This document shows positions 12,723 through 24,733 of a DNA stretch of 64,000 nucleotides, piece after piece. The notes below the pieces were generated by a model. It did not search any database, was not told the DNA's origin, and saw only the letters and a program-made list of their open reading frames with translations. Made by a program: the position numbers and the translations under genes. The stretch comes from Antedon bifida (Eukaryota; Echinodermata; Crinoidea; Comatulida; Antedonidae): NCBI GenBank assembly GCA_963402885.1, contig OY727094.1, positions 7,752,501 to 7,816,500 on the forward strand, read 5' to 3'. Numbering within the stretch: the stretch's first letter is position 1; every line of letters starts with the position of its first letter.

Positions 12723-15221
12723 AGAATGACTATCATATTGTCTTGGAATTACATACAAGAACGTTTCTATTCTGTTTCCATCTTCCGTTTATCAAGAGAC
12801 AACAATTATCTATGTTACAGAAACAACAATCGATAACTTTTTAATCACTACCATTATCAATTTACTTACATTATACCCGACAGATAACAATTCTACAAGA
12901 ATAAGGCTAGCGATAAAGAGAAATCAATAGGCAATTAAAACAAGAGTTAATTTTTAAGAGTTAATGTTAACCTCTTTCCGTTGCTCGAGAATAATGTGTG
13001 AATTAATTAGCAGTAATCGATTGACTTACATTGGGGCACTGGAACACATTAATAGCCGGCCCATACTTATCTCTTTAAATAGTATCAATACAACACCGGG
13101 CCCTTTGATGTCTTTGTAATGAAGGAAAATACAACATGATGAGGATGAAGTGAAAGAACTCAACGATACAAGAAAAAAAGGTAAAGAACAGAACGATAAA
13201 GAGGAAAACATATGTTCATCATCATCATCATTCGCGGTACTATACGTACCATTTATTTGTATCAACAGAATATATATATACAGTATTTCTTTTACAAGAA
13301 TATTTTTATAAACTTAGGCCTAATCCAAATCATAATAAACGGAAAAAACGTATTTAATACAAAACGGGTATGCAATGAGCCGACGCTCTTAAACACATTA
13401 CCCTATAATACCGATATCTACTTAACAAATAAAACAATAAAAGTACAAATAGAAATAAAAAGTAAAAGTAACAAAAGTGTAACAATAGTAGGTATATAAT
13501 TGCCTAATCTTCAAATTTTAATGAACAAACAAATATCACCATGAAAGGATATTCAAATTAATCTAATTAGGATGAATACCTAATTAGGATGACTACCTGA
13601 TTACTCGCTGTTTGACGCAAATTATTACACTCAAACAACAAAACAATTATTGGTCATCAATAATTTGTGTCATTGATAGAATAATTTACACACCAAAATT
13701 GGTATTTAGACCTATCAATAGGCAAAAACTCTTACTGAAAATCCAGTCTAATTACTATTAACGAATATTACGGTAGTTGTGAGTAGAAACTTATAACTTG
13801 CACATTGGCCTCTGCATATATTAATATTTCACGGGCCTGGTCCAACTTTGCGAAAACAGTATCAACTCAAATGCGACCATACATTTTTGGAAAGCTTATT
13901 ATGTGTACTTTTCAGAAATATATGATAGCAATGCCAATTGTTCAGCTTGATAGTCATTTTTATGATTATATAACAATGCCTACAGAAAATATGCAACACA
14001 CAATTTTGGGATAGGGGGTACCTTAATCTATATGGTTAAATTTACGTAAGGGCAAAATTCGGTAAATCGCGCGTTACTTCTAGAATGTTTACTCGATGAA
14101 GTTGGTTCGTACTTTCGGTACTGATTTTAACCACCTGATGTAACCCTTTTACTAATTAAATTGAGTTAGATAATTAGTTATTGACGATTAAAACGAATTT
14201 AGGTTCAACGATTCAAATAGAGGTGTTTTCTGATCGTGGTATATACACTGTTTAATGGATGTCCATTACCCGCACACAATAATACGACGATGCTTCACCT
14301 ATGATGATTTACCTATCTCCTTCTACGATAATTGTTTTTAGCTGAAAACCGGTTGAACAGCTCGAGTACAGCATCATAATGTTGAAGACAGGCCGATTTT
14401 CTTTTAAAACTATTTTAAACTATTTTGAAGTCTCTCAGTCTCAGTATAAATATTTGGTTTAACACAAATAGGTAAATGTATGTGTCCTTGGGGATAAACT
14501 TAAACCCTTTAGATATAGTATTGCAATACTTCGACAATACTGTAAATACTAATCGCAAATTTCTTACTGTGAGTGTGGATACTGTTAGATATATAAACAC
14601 ATATACAAATAAACTTGATTAATGTGAGTGTGGGTAGGCCCTACTGTTAGATATATCATACAGATATTATAGTGAACTATAATATCTCTATGGATATATA
14701 AACACATAATATACAAATAAACTTTATTACATTTATTGACAGTTGCTTCTCAAAGTTTGTATTAATGAATAATTACAAAAATATAAACGTCGTAGTGGTG
14801 TATCGTTACATGTACTTTACTATTTCAATTGACTATGACAGTGACATTTTTAACAATGTTTTAAATCGAAAATGTTTTACCGTATTTAGTGGAATATTAA
14901 AAACATATTTCGTTACTGAGTGGATAAAGAATATATTTAAAAATTGTTCCTCTTTGTACCCATCCTCTTCCCCGTCCCTAAACCCCAATGTTATATATAA
15001 AACAAAAATTGGGTTTGTTTAAAATTTGGACTCATTTTGTTTCTCTCTCGGAAGTAATTCCCAGGGTGCTAATTTTAGTTGACTACATAAATCATCGTGT
15101 CTATTTATTCGTTTCTGTAAACGACAATGTATTATAGTCCTGCGGTACGTACGTGTGTACAAAAAACAGTTTTTTTTACGCTGAAATTACTGTGTATTCG
15201 AGAACCATCTGTGGGCACGAC

Positions 15222-15258
15222 CTAGATGGTACGATCGCTTCGCTCGCGTACCATCTAG
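15222..15258. repeat. Perfect short hairpin
   Basis: CTAGATGGTACG (15222-15233) and its exact complement CGTACCATCTAG (15247-15258) flank a 13-base CG-rich loop. I saw no other copy in the window. Confidence 0.6.
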
Positions 15259-15658
15259 TATATATAATAACTTTACATTTAATAAACAGATTTGCATTTT
15301 CTTGGTATCAGTATGTAGTGAAAAAGTTGTCTTGGTTCAACAACGAGATTAACTGCGCCCATGTCGCAATATTTCATCGTATTAGGCCTAAGGGGATACG
15401 AGATTATTTGCGCGAATAGTCTGTGAGCAAATGTGCTTAAAAGTCGATTTCAACGATTTTACACAGTGAGCATAATTTTACAATTTTGAAACGAACTTTA
15501 TATTCAGTTGTCACGGAGTTTTTAAAAAGCAAAGCATTAGGCTTATAATTTCATGAATATGGATCAAACTTCAAACTTAGGTAAGTTCTCCCTTTACAGC
15601 ATAAATATTCCAAATATATATTTCCAAATAGGCCTACTTTATACATTTATAATAGGCC

Positions 15659-16759
15659 TCAATCAATTAACACCGCTACTCTGTTTCTTCTGAAGCGACA
15701 TAGTACTTTTGCAAAGAATTTTCTGAATTGAAGATTAGTAGCCACGTATAACAAGGGGTTCACCATGGAGTTTGACCAGATTAGATAGTTTAAAAACTTA
15801 AAATTCCACTTAGGCCAAGACCTATGAACCACAAGGGCAGTATTCACAGGCAACCAGCAAAGGCAGAATACAGACACAACCGTTACTAGCATGACAAATG
15901 ACTTGTTATGTATACGTGGTGGTAGTGGTTGTGAGTTGTGCCCGTGCAATGTGCTGCTTGTAGTAGTAGTAGTAGTAGTATGTACAATTGACATATTCAC
16001 GACTTCTGTCGCACGATCGATGCGGGATCTTCTTCGTGTACCCCAAGTCTGTGTTAATTTGTTCTGATGTCTTAATCGGTTTGATCGGCTCCGGATGTTG
16101 ATATATACCAAAGTATTTAAGTATATCAAAAGTATTAACGGTATTATGAATAGTGGAAAAATAAACAGAATACTGTTAACCTCACTGCCACTAACAATCT
16201 CACACGTATAGTAGTTAATATTAGTGGAGCCTGAGGTTATTATTGGCAGAACATAGGGTGGAATCGTTGCAAATGTAATGGAATTTATCCAACAGACACC
16301 AGCCATCACAAAAGCCCTACGATGTGTTTGAAAACGCCTATACTCCAAACCTTTCTTAAGCATCCAATATCGATCTAAACAAATTAATAAAATCATAAAA
16401 AGTGACTGTTGACCAGATGTAAATACAGCAACAGTCCACATTTTACAAGCAAAGTTGCCAAGCGTCCAGCGTCCATGGTGAGTGATGACATTGTACAGTG
16501 GCATAGTCACACACCCGGTAAGAAGATCAGCAATGGATAGGTTAAGGATCAGAATGTTTGCCGGTTTAGAGTTTATTTTCTTTTCTACAAACCAAGCAAC
16601 AATCACTATAATGTTACCGAAAATTGTAATGAAAACCATAAGCCATACACATATGTTTCCAAAAGAAAAGTCAAACTTCTGTTCGGTATTTGGTGATTGC
16701 GTTTCTTCAATCGGTAGTGAAATGTTCAGCAACGCATCATGCGACGATTGATTTTCCAT
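15659..16759 (-). CDS. Class A (Rhodopsin-type) orphan GPCR, amine-receptor-like
   Basis: A single-exon frame of 366 residues from the ATG at 16759. An in-frame ATG at 16912 would add 51 residues with an extra hydrophobic stretch; I prefer the inner start because it leaves a short N-terminus with glycosylation-type sites (NQS, NIS) before TM1. Seven hydrophobic segments are visible. Hallmarks: GN in TM1, NLSIADLLTG in TM2, a TM3 cysteine, DRYW at the end of TM3, CWLP in TM6 and NSMVNPLLY in TM7. The third intracellular loop is long, basic and contains a polythreonine run encoded by a trinucleotide microsatellite (about 15961-15981). The sequence resembles muscarinic, histamine and trace-amine receptors, but position 3.32, aspartate in amine receptors, counts as valine. 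Plasma-membrane receptor; ligand unknown. No introns and no neighbours that hint at function. Confidence 0.88.
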   Translation of the reverse strand: MENQSSHDALLNISLPIEETQSPNTEQKFDFSFGNICVWLMVFITIFGNIIVIVAWFVEKKINSKPANILILNLSIADLLTGCVTMPLYNVITHHGRWTLGNFACKMWTVAVFTSGQQSLFMILLICLDRYWMLKKGLEYRRFQTHRRAFVMAGVCWINSITFATIPPYVLPIITSGSTNINYYTCEIVSGSEVNSILFIFPLFIIPLILLIYLNTLVYINIRSRSNRLRHQNKLTQTWGTRRRSRIDRATEVVNMSIVHTTTTTTTSSTLHGHNSQPLPPRIHNKSFVMLVTVVSVFCLCWLPVNTALVVHRSWPKWNFKFLNYLIWSNSMVNPLLYVATNLQFRKFFAKVLCRFRRNRVAVLID

Positions 16760-17081
16760 TACTCGGCCTCGCTTTTCCGAGTCTTTGAAAACGTGTGTAA
16801 GTTGTATGTTTTTACAGTAAGGATAAACCGAACTAACACAAGAAGAAGAAACGATAAAGGTTAAGAAATCCAAGAACAATACGAAGTGAGCGAGAAATAT
16901 ATAATAATACATCAGACAGTGCGCAGAAGTTGCCAATGACAACAAAGCAATTAACTGCTACGTAAACAAAATATATACAATTAGTGGTCGAGAATGTTTA
17001 TAAAATCATAATTTATTTATTATTGTATTAGCAATTCATAAATCTACAGCATTCATTTATAAAAGAACCCTAAAAATGAGC

Positions 17082-17166
17082 CCATCTCAGTGTCATATCA
17101 CTACAATATTTGAGCATATCCCTACCATATTTTGGCACTTTTTTGTGAAACTATAGATAGAGCTTA
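17082..17166. repeat. MITE family 1, copy c (right part)
   Basis: Contains CATATCACTACAATATTTGA, ACCATATTTTGGCAC and an AAACTATAGATAGAGCTTAA terminus. The left terminus is absent. Confidence 0.7.
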
Positions 17167-17329
17167 ACATTAATAAACCAGGTACTTTTAAAAGTCATAT
17201 GATAGATCTTATTATTTAATATTAGTCTTCCCATTGTAGCTCACTATGTCGGTCGGTTGGTCGGATGGTCGGTCGGTAAACACTAACTCAAATTTGAGCA
17301 CGCGTCTGCAGCCTTGTTTGCTTTAAATT

Positions 17330-17473
17330 ACAGTTTTTTTTTCAAGTAAATACATTTTTTTTCATCCTCTTTTTAATCAAAATGGCCAACTGTTATGTGA
17401 CATTAAAATGGCATATTCAACACAAACATTTTTATAAATTATTTTTTCAGGGGGACAATAAATCTTTAAGCAT
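17330..17473. repeat. MITE family 2 fragment
   Basis: TGTGACATTAAAATGGCATA and CAGGGGGACAATAAATCTTTAAG match the arm and terminus of the full-length copies at 26298-26655 and 47548-47734. Confidence 0.65.
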
Positions 17474-17879
17474 ATGCCACCAGATTCTCGGTATAAATGT
17501 ATCTAGTACCGATCATGGACATTATTTTATTTATGTCGATACAAGCACCACATATGATACATATGAGATGGTGTATTACCACATATTCATATGATACTGG
17601 AGTAGTATGATTCTCATAATCAATCACCTCTCGTAATTGATTACCTCTCATAAGGGACCGATTCTCATAATCGATCACCTCTCCGTTAAATAAGTACTCA
17701 ACGGAAAAACTACACTCAAAGGTAAAACACCCAATCGAATACGACAAATGACAGCAGTTGCCAATGGCTGCAATGACATCAACGAACGGACATCATTAAT
17801 ACAGACGTAATCCAAAGTTGCGATTGAGTATATGCAAAACGTTGTTTGGAAAGAAAACAATCTAAATATATATATATAT

Positions 17880-18040
17880 ATATTATTATTATATTAATCC
17901 AAAGGAAAATAAATGAAAAATTACAATGCTGTAGGTATAAGTGGCTGGATCTCAATAGAGATACAAACTAAAGCCAGAAAAATAAGCAGAGCTTTCGGGC
18001 AACAGTAACCCTCATCAGTGCAAGTGCGAGTACTTAAAAT
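17880..18040 (-). mobile_element. Penelope-like element terminal fragment, copy 1
   Basis: About 150 bp closely matching 45955-46140, including AATCCAAAGG, GTGGCTGGATCTCAAT and GCAGAGCTTTCGGG. On the minus strand it contains a hammerhead core. Hammerhead motifs at element ends are known from Penelope-like retroelements; I infer that class from the motif, since no reverse transcriptase is attached. TA dinucleotides flank the left end. Confidence 0.5.
17984..18024 (-). ncRNA. Hammerhead ribozyme-like motif, copy 1
   Basis: Minus strand, 5' to 3': TTGCA, then CTGATGA (18018-18012), a GGG/CCC stem II, GAAA, then GCTC followed by TGC. This supplies all the conserved core bases (CUGAUGA, GAA, A-U and C17). 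Stem I is GCA/UGC. The stem III strand is AGCU, self-complementary, so stem III could only form between two molecules, as described for minimal hammerheads of retroelements. Predicted cleavage is after GAAAGCUC. Confidence 0.5.
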
Positions 18041-18149
18041 TTAAGAATATAAAGTGAGTCGACTGGAATAAAAAAAAACAAAAACAAAGGCGGCACAGGC
18101 TGGGGAATAAGAGAGTAAGAGTAGAAATATGAAGATAGCTTGGTAGTAT

Positions 18150-18620
18150 AAACAATTTGGAGAAATGGAGAATATCTTAAAGAACTGTGCGATGAGTATG
18201 GAAACCAGGTTGCGTTTATTAAACTGCTACATCTATCATGTGCTGATATATGTATGGAAGTGAAGCCTGGTCAATCACAACTGACCTCAGAAAAAGATTG
18301 GAAAGCTGTGAGATGTGGTTTCTAAGGAGAATGATGAGAATTCCATGGACAGATAGAGTTAGTGGAAGATGTGTTGATAAGAGCTGGAGTGTGTAGACAG
18401 ATGAGATTCATGAGACATGTGTTGAGGAAGGGAGGTCTGGAGAACTTGGCATTAACCGGTAAGAAGGAAGAAGGAGCAGGGGGAGAAAAAGAGTCACTTG
18501 GTTGGCCAGCATAGCTGAATGGATTCGGAATAGAGGTGAGAATACCAAAGAAGTGGAGTTGCTGAACATGGCAATAGACAGAGAATTGTGGCACAACATG
18601 ATTGCCAAAGTCTCATGATA
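18150..18620 (+). pseudogene. Decayed non-LTR retrotransposon reverse transcriptase C-terminus
   Basis: Plus-strand translation gives METRLRLLNCY, then YGSEAWSITTDLRKRLESCE, MWFLRRMMRIPWTD and later GRKRVTWLASIAEWI and DRELWHNMIAKVS. This is the pattern of the region after the reverse transcriptase domain in many invertebrate LINE proteins. In-frame stops and at least one frame change show it is dead. The 5' part of the element is missing. Confidence 0.7.
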
Positions 18621-19893
18621 TGGCACTTCGAGAGAGAGATATATAGGTCTATTATGTATTATTTATAAATGCATAATTTTGCAATGAGTTGGCGTGTGTC
18701 TTTTAAAGACCTATTATTATAAGCTTTGTTTTCCCCTTCAACTTTATTTTTTTTCTATAAAAATGAAATTAAATAATTGCTAAAACTCAAAACAATCAAA
18801 CTCAAAATAATCATAAAAACATAATGCAAATTGGTTGAATTGGGGGCGCGCACTATCTTATATGTTAAATAAAGACAGGAAAATGTAAAATATAAAAGTA
18901 ATTTTAAGATTGTACCAACAGTATCAATCCGCGCGCTATGAATGTCGGAATTATAGCGCCTGTGACCTTAATATAGACCGAAAAATCTTGCCTGTTAGCG
19001 TGAGTACAATACATGTCTAAAAATATATTTCCCGACCAACCAACCAAGTGAAATATACTGTAAATAGTTAATGCTTTTTATTGTTTTTATATCAAATATG
19101 TTTATAGTAATGTAGTTTCAATTGTTATTTTGTATTTTTTAATGCAAGCAATGGAATTTCCAGAAATGGATGAGAATAAAATTTGAATCTTTGAACCTCA
19201 CCTACAAATCAAAATTGCACCTTGTGAATTTATATCGCCATCGAAGTTTTGTTTAGATTTTGGCCAAATATATATTTTTAGTAGCAATACTTCATAGCTT
19301 ATAAAAACATCTGGCAGACTGACTGATCCTGTTTACAATGTATGCTATGCCTGGGTACCATTATAGGTCTCACGACACACACGACAGCAATAATAGGTAA
19401 TTACAATATGCCTACATCAATTAAAACAGATTATAGATTGTGTTTAATTTCATTTCGTATATAACATCTGACTTTATCATGCCATAGTCATGTAGTATAA
19501 CTATTAAAGGTAAATGTACTTAATATTCTTCCTCGAGCTAACTGGAAACTTAGAAATAAAAATGCCCTCTACGGAGCCAAACGGCAGCCGTGCCGAAGAG
19601 TCGATTGAGCACGAAACGAACCGATGAAGGAACTGCCGTACGGAAAAAATCGCCAGTCGCGCAGGGCCTACCCAGATAAGCACACCGGGAGACGATCCTC
19701 TACTTTTTGTTTGTAGGTTATAGGTATTATAAATATTAAAGTTGTAATATAATAACAAATAACGACTGACTTTCGTATTTTTAAAGAATAATTTAATTTC
19801 CAAAAGTTTCATTAGCATAGACTGTAGGCTTACGATGTATAGAACGTGAATTTAAATCAAAACACATCACGATTTTAAGATGATTGCCGCAGT

Positions 19894-22800
19894 TTATGGT
19901 AAAGCTTGTTGGACTGTGGGTCCAGGCTGCTTATAAAGCGGAGCAACACGTGTCCATGTATCTTCTTGTACTCTGTGGGAAAACAAAATCTTTAATCAAT
20001 TCAGAGAAAAAGACTATAATATAATTATTATAACAGTGAGTTTAGGCCTACTATCTAAATGAAATAATTTTCCTGGTGTCATACCTCTAACTATGCCTAA
20101 GAAGGTAGACTGTATTGCCGCATTTTTTTTTTCAAAACTAAATTCATGCTAAAGTATAGGTATGGCACGCCATGTGTGCCAAAGTGCTTCTTTTTACAAA
20201 TGCTACGCTGAATTGCCGTGTAAGAACAATAAAATAACTTGGCATTCAAAGTCGATTGTGTGTGAACAAATTAGCCGCAAGGACAATTATCGTATTTTTT
20301 CGAGTGCTATTACTGGTACCATATTAACTTTTTTTTCTGTCTTATTCCTTTGAATTGTATGGTATGGAAATACATTTGAAAGCAAATGAATTAAGCATGC
20401 TATGACTTTAGTACAACGTAAATGCAAAGTTTGTGCTGCGCTCGCTCTCAAAGGGGGAAATGCCTACAGCTTGGTTCACGCTAGAGATGCAACGCAAGCG
20501 AGTTGACCAATGACAACCGAAAGTTCCAATAATCCATCGCTTATGATTGGACAAATCACTTACGTTGCCCTTACGTCCTTACGTTGCCCTTACGTCCTTA
20601 CGTTGCGCATCTAGTTGGAACCAAGCATAATGGAGTGAGCAAATTGGGCTAGGCCTACCTGCTAGACATCTTATGGTCATGGCATGCATTCATTCTATCG
20701 GTTTCGACATTCGTTGTAAACAGTACATCCTGTCCGTTACACGGATAGCACTGCCCTGTCCAGCTTACCGTTGTCTCACCATTATTGCGTACGGTTGTAT
20801 AGCCAAATGTAATGTACTGCATGTTTTTGGCTGCATAACCGGCTATGATAGTCGGTGCTAAAATATAAAAATATTAATAATAATAGGCCTAATATCATGG
20901 ATTTATAAAACGCCTAAGTTTGTGAAACCTCTAAGCGCTATACATATAATATTACTCCGGTAAACACGTATGGAAACATACTCCCATAATGCAGCTAGTA
21001 ATCAGCGCAAAGTTGTATCTTGACCTTCACCAGGTACTCATTTATACACCTGGGTTGAGAGAGGCAAACGTAAGTAAAGTGCATTGCCTAAATACAAGGA
21101 ATACGACGAGCGTTGGATTCGAATCCACGATCTCACGAACAGTAGTTCAACGTCCAACATACTGCGCCACACGCGCTTACTTAAATAAAGGCAATCCAAC
21201 ATCAGAATGCTGATCCATAGATCAAACGTTTATCTGTGGCGGCGACACGATCAGTTCCACGCCTGAAAGTTGACAGACATCGCGCGCCGCGGAGAATATG
21301 TACATAGTACAGTGGTATTTGTCGCAGCCAGACATAAGATCAAATGTTACGCGTTCCTGTCTTGTTATGGCGAGCTCAGTGTCCTGTTACTGCTTGCTTA
21401 AATAAAACACGTAGACCTATATGGTTAAATCGCAAATAGTAATGTAATATCATATCACTCGATATGGATAATTATTGATATTAGTAATTGGCCAAAGTCT
21501 CCAAAAGAACTTACACGAGTGACCACTTGTAACATCCTGTTCGCTTCTGATGGTTCCCATGATTTCACTTTGTGACGGTGTTTTTGTCAAGTTGAGTTCA
21601 GCTCCTTTGGCATTATACCATACACCCTCCAGTGGACAGTGATGGACTGCAGAAAACAAATTATATTATTAAAGTCACCAATAAAAAAGTGTACTTTGGC
21701 AACGATAAAAAAAACAATTAAAAACGATATAGATATACAATGTGCCTATATATGGTGGCTGGGGCCAAAATATTAGGGAAACTTAAAACTTATTGTGTGT
21801 GGGTATATTACATAGGTTAATTTGCCTAGCTTTCGATTTGCGACAATCGACGACCAAATACGTTATGAGTAGTCACTATGCGCGGGAATATTGTGACGTG
21901 TTTCCTCGGTTCCCACTTCGACACAGTTTTTCAGGTATTCTAGGATTTAAGTGGTCACTAGAAAATCGAAAGCTCCCTAGTGTCTGAAGTTACTGTATCC
22001 ATTATGTTACGTAATTCTTCAGAATATTCACTAAAATAAAGTGAATCTTAAATGAGAACACACATATACACAAAACTGATAGCTGCTAAGTATGGTACGC
22101 CAAAACGTTTAATTAATATTAACTGTTTCTTTCTTACCGACATCACAGTTAGTACCAGTATAGCCTTCTTGGCAGGCACATTGGTATTGGTTGTTGCCTT
22201 GGTCTAGACAGGTACCGTCATTGATACAAGGAGACGAAGCGCAACCCTCAGCAACTGAAAAATAAAAAACACAGGATCTCAACGATCATAAGATAATCTC
22301 AACAATTTATGTAGGCCTACAGTAGGCCTACGTATTCTGTATTTTCTTCCCTTTCGTTGGCACAATTGAGAATTGTCAAAATCGCCTACATTATTGGCAT
22401 CTTCTGTGTATCCCACTGTATTTGTGATAACGCGTCGTCGTCATACTCTTATTTTCGTCATTAGCTAACTTTCTCAACTGGTTGAACTATTCTCATAGTT
22501 GTCTTCAACAGCATCATGTCAACATCTGCCGATTCCTATAGGCCTACAGTATCGTGTCTAGTGACAATAAACATTCGGCGGTATCATGTCTGCTGACAGG
22601 CTCATATCAGGGGCTACATGAGGCTACAAAGTCAGGAGTTGCTAGTCGGTAAACGATGAACGTTGCTGTCAGAAGACACGAATACAGCGTACAGTTTATT
22701 GTCGCTAGACATGATACTGTAACACTCGTGTATCGGGTGTATATTCATCGTCAGTGATTTTGTACGGCTTCGATAAACGCCATACCATTTTGCTAATATG

Positions 22801-24733
22801 AGAAATGAACAATTCAACTTACGTATTTCACAATTTGGACCCGAGTAGAGTGGAGGACACCGGCAATGGTACGAGTTCTCCAGATTGGCACACACGGCTC
22901 CATTGAGGCATGGGTTAGAGGCACATTCGTCAATATCTAGAAGACGATGAAAAATTCGCAATTAAGTAACCGGTCGTTGAAGAAATAGATTAACTTACAA
23001 CAATTACGGACATATATTATTGTGTCATCATCTGGGCGCGCTGAGCGTCCATTCTTTGTCGTCTGCTCTCTCTCTCCATTCCACTATCGGATGTTTTTTT
23101 TTATATTGATCTCGGACTCCCATAGACAAACATTTAACAATGGCTCAGTAAGTTTTGACACATGTGTAAACGTTAGTAAGTAGGCCTACAATACCTGTAC
23201 AAGTTGAAGTGCCTTTGCTATTGCCATTATATGTCCATTTGCCGTTGTCACAAGTTGCCGAAGACGGGCCTGTTAGATAGTAGCCAGGATCGCAGACGAT
23301 GTCCACGGATGACCCGTGCTTAGTGCTGCCCAAGTACGTCCCGTAGATTGGGGTAATTGGCTCATTACAGTCGGCTAGCATTGTAAAAGAAATAACAATA
23401 GTTATTTTTATCATAAATACGAGTACAGTAACTGGTTATTTTGTTTTAATTTATCTCTCTGAAGTGCTTTTAGAATAATACATACACTATAATGGACAGA
23501 CAGGTTCTTAAACATATTTGTAACCCAAAGGCACTACTACACCACCAACAGTGTATGAATTGAATTGGTCAGTGGGTTGCTCGATACATTGTTTACTGGG
23601 CATCGACACAATACAAATGCAGATTTTGTAGAGAAAAATAGAACAACTTAAAAGTTTCCAGTGGAACTGGAGTCCGGGTGAAAAATACGAAGGTACAGGT
23701 AGCTCACTTACCTTTGCATACCACTTTGATATTGCCGGGTGGGTACCACTTTGGTGTTTGGTCACAGGTAACTCTTTGTGACCCTTGTTTCACCAATAGT
23801 GAGTACCCCGGGTTACATTTGAACTCAATCGTAGTCCCAATCGGTACGGGATATTTAGTCACTTTCGCTCCAGTGTGGAAGTTAGCGTGGTAACCATTCT
23901 TGGGATCATTCTTTGAAATTGGTTCCTTGCAAGCTTAAAAGAGGGAGGAAATACATTTAATGTAACTGCTGTTTTCACAGACGATAGGTACTACGATCTG
24001 AGTTGAATTCCGACGAGACGAGTCGTCTTGAGATAGCGTCGGGCGTAGTTTTTATGTCGTCAGGAGAACTTCAAAAGTTTAATTTTCTCCCGACGAGCCG
24101 ACTCATCGGGGCAACGTCGTACGATGCCGTCTGAGTTTTCCGTTTGACGCCTAGGCCTACTATATTTCGGTGATGAAATAAGTGGACTTCGACCAGAACA
24201 TCGGTCATAGGCATGGTCATATTGTAGGCCTGATCCATAATTTGTTCTGTACCAACAACTTTGATTTCACTTTCCTATTATTACGTTTTGTTAATTGTTT
24301 ATGTGTTAATTCTATGAAAGAATAGGCCTATTTACTTTTTTGGCAGAGATTTACTAAACATGGTATTAAGGCGGGTCAAGATCCTATCTGAGCGTTTTAC
24401 TTTGAGACAACGTCTTAATTGACATGTAGGCCTACTTTGTTTTTCTCACAGTATCGGAGAAAAACTGTTCACAATGAAAAAATGTGGGGCTTAAAACATT
24501 TGGCCTATCGGAGATATGAATCATAAGGACGCTTCACAAGTAGCCTATCTCTTGTACATTTAAAATGGGAAAACTTTAATTTAAAAAAAAATGAAACCAC
24601 AAAAAGAAATGATCATTCGTTTAAAATAGTTAAGAAACATATATTTACCTTGGGCCTTGGCTGCACCTCTAGCTTTCATAAACAACGAACAGAAAATAAA
24701 TAGAAAAATCAGAGTAGACCTACACCTCGCCAT
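19894..24733 (-). CDS. Secreted CCP-CCP-EGF-EGF-avidin protein (fibropellin-like)
   Basis: Eight coding exons: 24649-24733, 23712-23933, 23195-23374, 22823-22936, 22138-22254, 21515-21646, 20659-20857, 19894-19972. All have GT-AG borders and agreeing phases; 375 residues. Exon 1 is a signal peptide ([18 protein letters not shown]). Exons 2 and 3 each encode a CCP/sushi module, and exons 4 and 5 each an EGF module, the first with the DIDEC calcium-binding start. All these are symmetrical phase-1 exons. Exons 6-8 encode an avidin-like barrel ([38 protein letters not shown]), the C-terminal module of sea urchin fibropellins, which are extracellular-matrix proteins. The cysteines matching the avidin disulfide are present, but two of the three biotin-contact tryptophans align to Arg and Asn, so biotin binding is doubtful. 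Exon 7-8 joining is the least certain part. Confidence 0.85.
20469..20631. repeat. MITE family 3, copy in exon 7-8 intron
   Basis: Inverted termini AGCTTGGTTCACGCTAGA and TCTAGTTGGAACCAAGC, with a 19-bp tandem repeat (TTACGTTGCCCTTACGTCC) at 20562-20605. Related copies: 42288-42470 and fragments at 43188-43284 and 44083-44175. Confidence 0.75.
20961..21180 (-). mobile_element. tRNA-derived SINE, copy 1
   Basis: On the minus strand it starts with an A-box-like TGGCGCAGTATG and a B-box GGATTCGAATCC is inverted in the plus strand. The body shares CACGTATGGAAACATACTCC, CAGCGCA and TTTATACACCTGGGT with copies at 28345-28656 and 31400-31575. It lies in the intron between exons 6 and 7 of the avidin-domain gene. 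Confidence 0.75.

Larger units (their letters stand above)
8900..15640. other. Non-coding region between HES and GPCR
   Basis: No convincing gene. The open frame at 11472-11807 starts with GTG, is hydrophobic and low in complexity, and has no recognisable domain. Contents: a 25-27-bp tandem repeat (10308-10451), Su(H) and E-box sites (10948-11436), a MITE 2 fragment near 11930-12020, a full MITE 1 copy (12561-12722), a local duplication with a short palindrome near 14560-14725, and a perfect hairpin (15222-15258). The rest is AT-rich with nothing recognisable. Confidence 0.55.
16950..19890. other. Repeat-rich intergenic stretch
   Basis: Between the GPCR and the avidin-domain gene. It holds a MITE 1 fragment, a MITE 2 fragment, a GGTCGG-rich simple stretch near 17247-17280, a Penelope-type fragment with a hammerhead motif and a LINE remnant. 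A possible poly(A) signal for the avidin-domain gene (ATTAAA on the minus strand) is at 19792-19797. Nothing else is recognisable. Confidence 0.6.

Noticed and set aside
16760-16945. N-terminal extension of the GPCR with a hydrophobic segment
   Set aside because: The outermost start is TTG. The ATG at 16912 is possible but would place an extra hydrophobic stretch before TM1, and the inner ATG gives a normal class A N-terminus.
17466-17860. Overlapping minus-strand open frames near the MITE fragments
   Set aside because: No domain, no splice context, and partly repeat-derived.
20961-21180. tRNA gene on the minus strand
   Set aside because: A- and B-box-like motifs are present, but the sequence continues into a repeated body with two other copies, so it is a SINE.
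24000-24170. CpG-rich stretch with repeated CGACGAG in the first intron of the avidin-domain gene
   Set aside because: Possibly a decayed fold-back element, but I could not define ends or find another copy.
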